Shown here: positions 13,294-14,416 of the stretch, piece after piece
Layout: every line of letters starts with the position of its first letter
How positions within the stretch are numbered: the stretch's first letter is position 1
NCBI GenBank assembly: GCA_038234815.1
Contig: JBBQSU010000092.1
Location: 1-14,416 of the forward strand
DNA: 14,416 nucleotides
Direction of reading: 5' to 3'
Origin: JBBQSU01 sp038234815
GTDB taxonomy: Bacteria > Planctomycetota > Phycisphaerae > Tepidisphaerales > Tepidisphaeraceae
Notes under the pieces: model-generated
Told to the model about the DNA's origin: nothing
Database searches by the model: none
What the model saw: only the letters and a program-made list of their open reading frames with translations
Position numbers and translations under genes: made by a program

Positions 13294-14199
13294 ATGTCGT
13301 CTGACGTGCCACGCACCATTGCGGTCTTTGCCAACCCATCGGCCGGGCAAGGCCGGGCAACACGCGCGCTGCGGGGCGTACTCGGGCGGTTGGCCGAGGC
13401 GGGACTGTACGCCCAGCCGATTACCACCCACCCGGCGGCGCTGGCCGACGAAGATATTCCGAGGCCTCTGGACCTGGCCATCGTCATCGGCGGGGACGGC
13501 ACCGTCCGCAGCGTCGTCGAACGACTCTCGCAGCTTCCAGTCGCGTTGCCGAAAATCCTTGTCGTCTCGATGGGCACCGCCAACCTGATCTCGCAGTACC
13601 TGAAGCTCGCCTTTCCCGGCCACCTCGGCCACGGCGTGGTGCAGACCATCGCCAATCATCGCGTGCATCACCTCGACTGGGTGGAGGCCAACGGGAACAC
13701 CTGCCTGATGATGGCCAGCGTGGGATTTGACGCGCACGTGGTCCACGAACTCACCCACCAGCGCACCGGACCGATCCACCTCCTCAGCTATGTCCTGCCC
13801 ACGCTCAAAACCCTGGCGACCATGCGCTACCCCGTGATCGACGTGTGGGTGGACAAGGCCCACGTTTTCACGGGCCCGGCGATGGCTGTGGTGGCCAACC
13901 TCGACGTCTATGGCACGGGTTTTCCCATGGCGATTCACGCCCGACCTGACGACGGCCTGCTCGATGTCTGCCTGCTGCCCATGCGGTCGGTCTTTGACGT
14001 CATGGAGGTCGCCGCCACCGCCCTGGTAGGCGAACATTTGGAACGCGAAGGCGTGATTTACGCCCGCGGAACCCATGTGCGCATCACCGCCGAGGCGCCG
14101 GTCGCTGTCCAGGTGGACGGCGACGCCTGCGGGTTCACCCCGCTCGAGGTCCGCCTGCTGGCCCGGCAAATCCCCTTCCTTGGCCCGGCCGGCGGCTAA
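13294..14199 (+). CDS. Diacylglycerol/lipid kinase family protein (DAGK catalytic domain, YegS/BmrU-like)
   Basis: ATP-dependent kinase of a lipid headgroup, such as diacylglycerol, acting at the inner face of the membrane. At 301 residues it has the standard length for bacterial members. The catalytic domain shows the nucleotide loop F12-ANPSAGQGRA, the diagnostic IGGDGTV (65-71), and GTANLIS (94-100) in place of the commoner GTGNDFA. It then shows VGFDAHVVHE and, in the C-terminal beta domain, DVYGTGFPMAIHARPDDGLLDVCLL and VQVDGDACG. No membrane helix is evident. It is divergent from the MFS exporter, with which it shares a short promoter region. A 10-bp sequence is tandemly duplicated within the nucleotide-loop codons (13341-13360). 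The specific lipid cannot be told from sequence. Confidence 0.93.
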   Translation: MSSDVPRTIAVFANPSAGQGRATRALRGVLGRLAEAGLYAQPITTHPAALADEDIPRPLDLAIVIGGDGTVRSVVERLSQLPVALPKILVVSMGTANLISQYLKLAFPGHLGHGVVQTIANHRVHHLDWVEANGNTCLMMASVGFDAHVVHELTHQRTGPIHLLSYVLPTLKTLATMRYPVIDVWVDKAHVFTGPAMAVVANLDVYGTGFPMAIHARPDDGLLDVCLLPMRSVFDVMEVAATALVGEHLEREGVIYARGTHVRITAEAPVAVQVDGDACGFTPLEVRLLARQIPFLGPAGG

Positions 14200-14229
14200 G
14201 TGGGGCCTGGCCTGAGGATCACTACCGCT

Positions 14230-14261
14230 GGACTGGCCGTTTTGTTCTGGCCAGCCAGTCC
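14230..14261 (+). terminator. Nested, mutually exclusive hairpins after the lipid kinase gene
   Basis: GGACTGGC (14230-14237) pairs perfectly with GCCAGTCC (14254-14261), an 8-bp stem with a 16-base loop. Alternatively CTGGCC (14233-14238) pairs with GGCCAG (14249-14254), 6 bp with a 10-base loop containing GTTTTGTT. The two use overlapping bases and cannot both form. No T-run follows either. It is the best candidate for ending the lipid kinase transcript. The rest of 14200-14352 shows only the promoter listed next. Confidence 0.5.
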
Positions 14262-14284
14262 CGGGGCAAAAATCGCCCATGGGT

Positions 14285-14313
14285 CTGCCAATTCTTCTGT
14301 CGAGGGTGATAAT
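14285..14313 (+). promoter_or_regulatory. Conventional sigma70-type promoter before the last gene
   Basis: CTGCCA (14285-14290, 4 of 6 matches to TTGACA), a 17-base spacer, and GATAAT (14308-14313, 5 of 6 matches to TATAAT). A start point near 14320 would give a leader of about 30 bases ending in a strong Shine-Dalgarno sequence. This differs from the other promoters in the window. Confidence 0.45.
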
Positions 14314-14340
14314 GGATAGCATCGGCACTAAGTTGCCAGG

Positions 14341-14346
14341 AAAGGA
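14341..14346 (+). promoter_or_regulatory. Shine-Dalgarno AAAGGA for the last gene
   Basis: AAAGGA ends 6 bases before the ATG at 14353, an optimal spacing. A second purine run, AGGA at 14338-14341, could instead serve an in-frame ATG at 14347 that adds Met-Ala. This is the only strong ribosome site in the window. Confidence 0.55.
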
Positions 14347-14352
14347 ATGGCC

Positions 14353-14416
14353 ATGGAACGGCTGGTGAAGGTCGATCAGGTTGAGTTGAAGCGGCGGATG
14401 CGGGAGGCGTTTGAGC
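14353..14416 (+). CDS. Unidentified gene, 5' end only
   Basis: The first 21 codons of a gene that runs off the right edge, reading MERLVKVDQVELKRRMREAF and on. The stretch is highly charged and probably helical; it has no signal peptide. It is too short for me to name a family. It is supported by a good Shine-Dalgarno sequence and an upstream promoter of ordinary spacing, both unlike the neighbouring genes. Confidence 0.5.
   Translation, partial: MERLVKVDQVELKRRMREAFE

Noticed and set aside
13225..14328. Upstream extension of the MFS reading frame to 828 residues on the minus strand
   Set aside because: It is antisense to the well-supported lipid kinase gene, has no transporter or other domain, and the MFS family start lies at 13224 with a -10 element before it.
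1..14416. CRISPR arrays, tRNA or rRNA genes, insertion sequences
   Set aside because: I found no regularly spaced repeats, no tRNA-like cloverleaf or rRNA sequence, and no transposase motifs or terminal repeats. tRNAscan-SE or Infernal could confirm the absence of RNA genes.

Overview
The window is gene-dense bacterial DNA, moderately GC-rich by eye. It holds twelve coding regions, two of them cut by the window edges, and no rRNA, tRNA, CRISPR array or recognisable insertion sequence. The gene set points to a Gram-negative, menaquinone-making organism: UbiE/MenG, UbiX and MqnP-type UbiA proteins, a WaaG-like glycosyltransferase, a PurS-PurS-PurL fusion without a glutaminase domain, and a CsrA-like protein. 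A planctomycete, perhaps of the Phycisphaerae, is my best guess, but that rests on general impression and not on a marker gene.

Positions 1-2347 (+) form a quinone cluster: the 3' end of a UbiE/MenG methyltransferase, a UbiX-like flavin prenyltransferase, a 97-residue CsrA-like protein, and a UbiA/MqnP-type prenyltransferase. The last three are almost fused in translation (1-base gap, then an ATGA overlap). Positions 2396-6332 (+) encode the PurS-PurS-PurL purine enzyme and a family 4 glycosyltransferase. Positions 6276-8660 (-) encode a PAS-PAS-GGDEF-EAL cyclic-di-GMP protein whose 3' end overlaps the glycosyltransferase tail to tail by 57 bp. Positions 8759-10368 (-) are a TauE/SafE permease followed by an overlapping short-chain dehydrogenase. 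Positions 10467-11804 (+) encode CinA. Positions 11842-13224 (-) encode an MFS_3-type exporter and 13294-14199 (+) a diacylglycerol-kinase-family lipid kinase, sharing a 69-bp divergent promoter region. The final 217 bases hold nested hairpins, a conventional promoter and the first 21 codons of an unidentified gene.

Two observations stand out. First, the small protein inside the quinone operon reads as two CsrA-like repeats in one chain, aligned at a fixed offset of 48 residues without gaps. It would be a single-chain version of the normal CsrA homodimer in which only one half keeps the RNA-binding Arg-Arg pair. Second, six genes that lead transcription units have a TANNNT -10 element ending only 5 to 11 bases before the start codon, with no Shine-Dalgarno sequence. 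This is the layout expected of leaderless or nearly leaderless mRNAs. The last gene differs, with an ordinary -35/-10 pair and a strong Shine-Dalgarno sequence.
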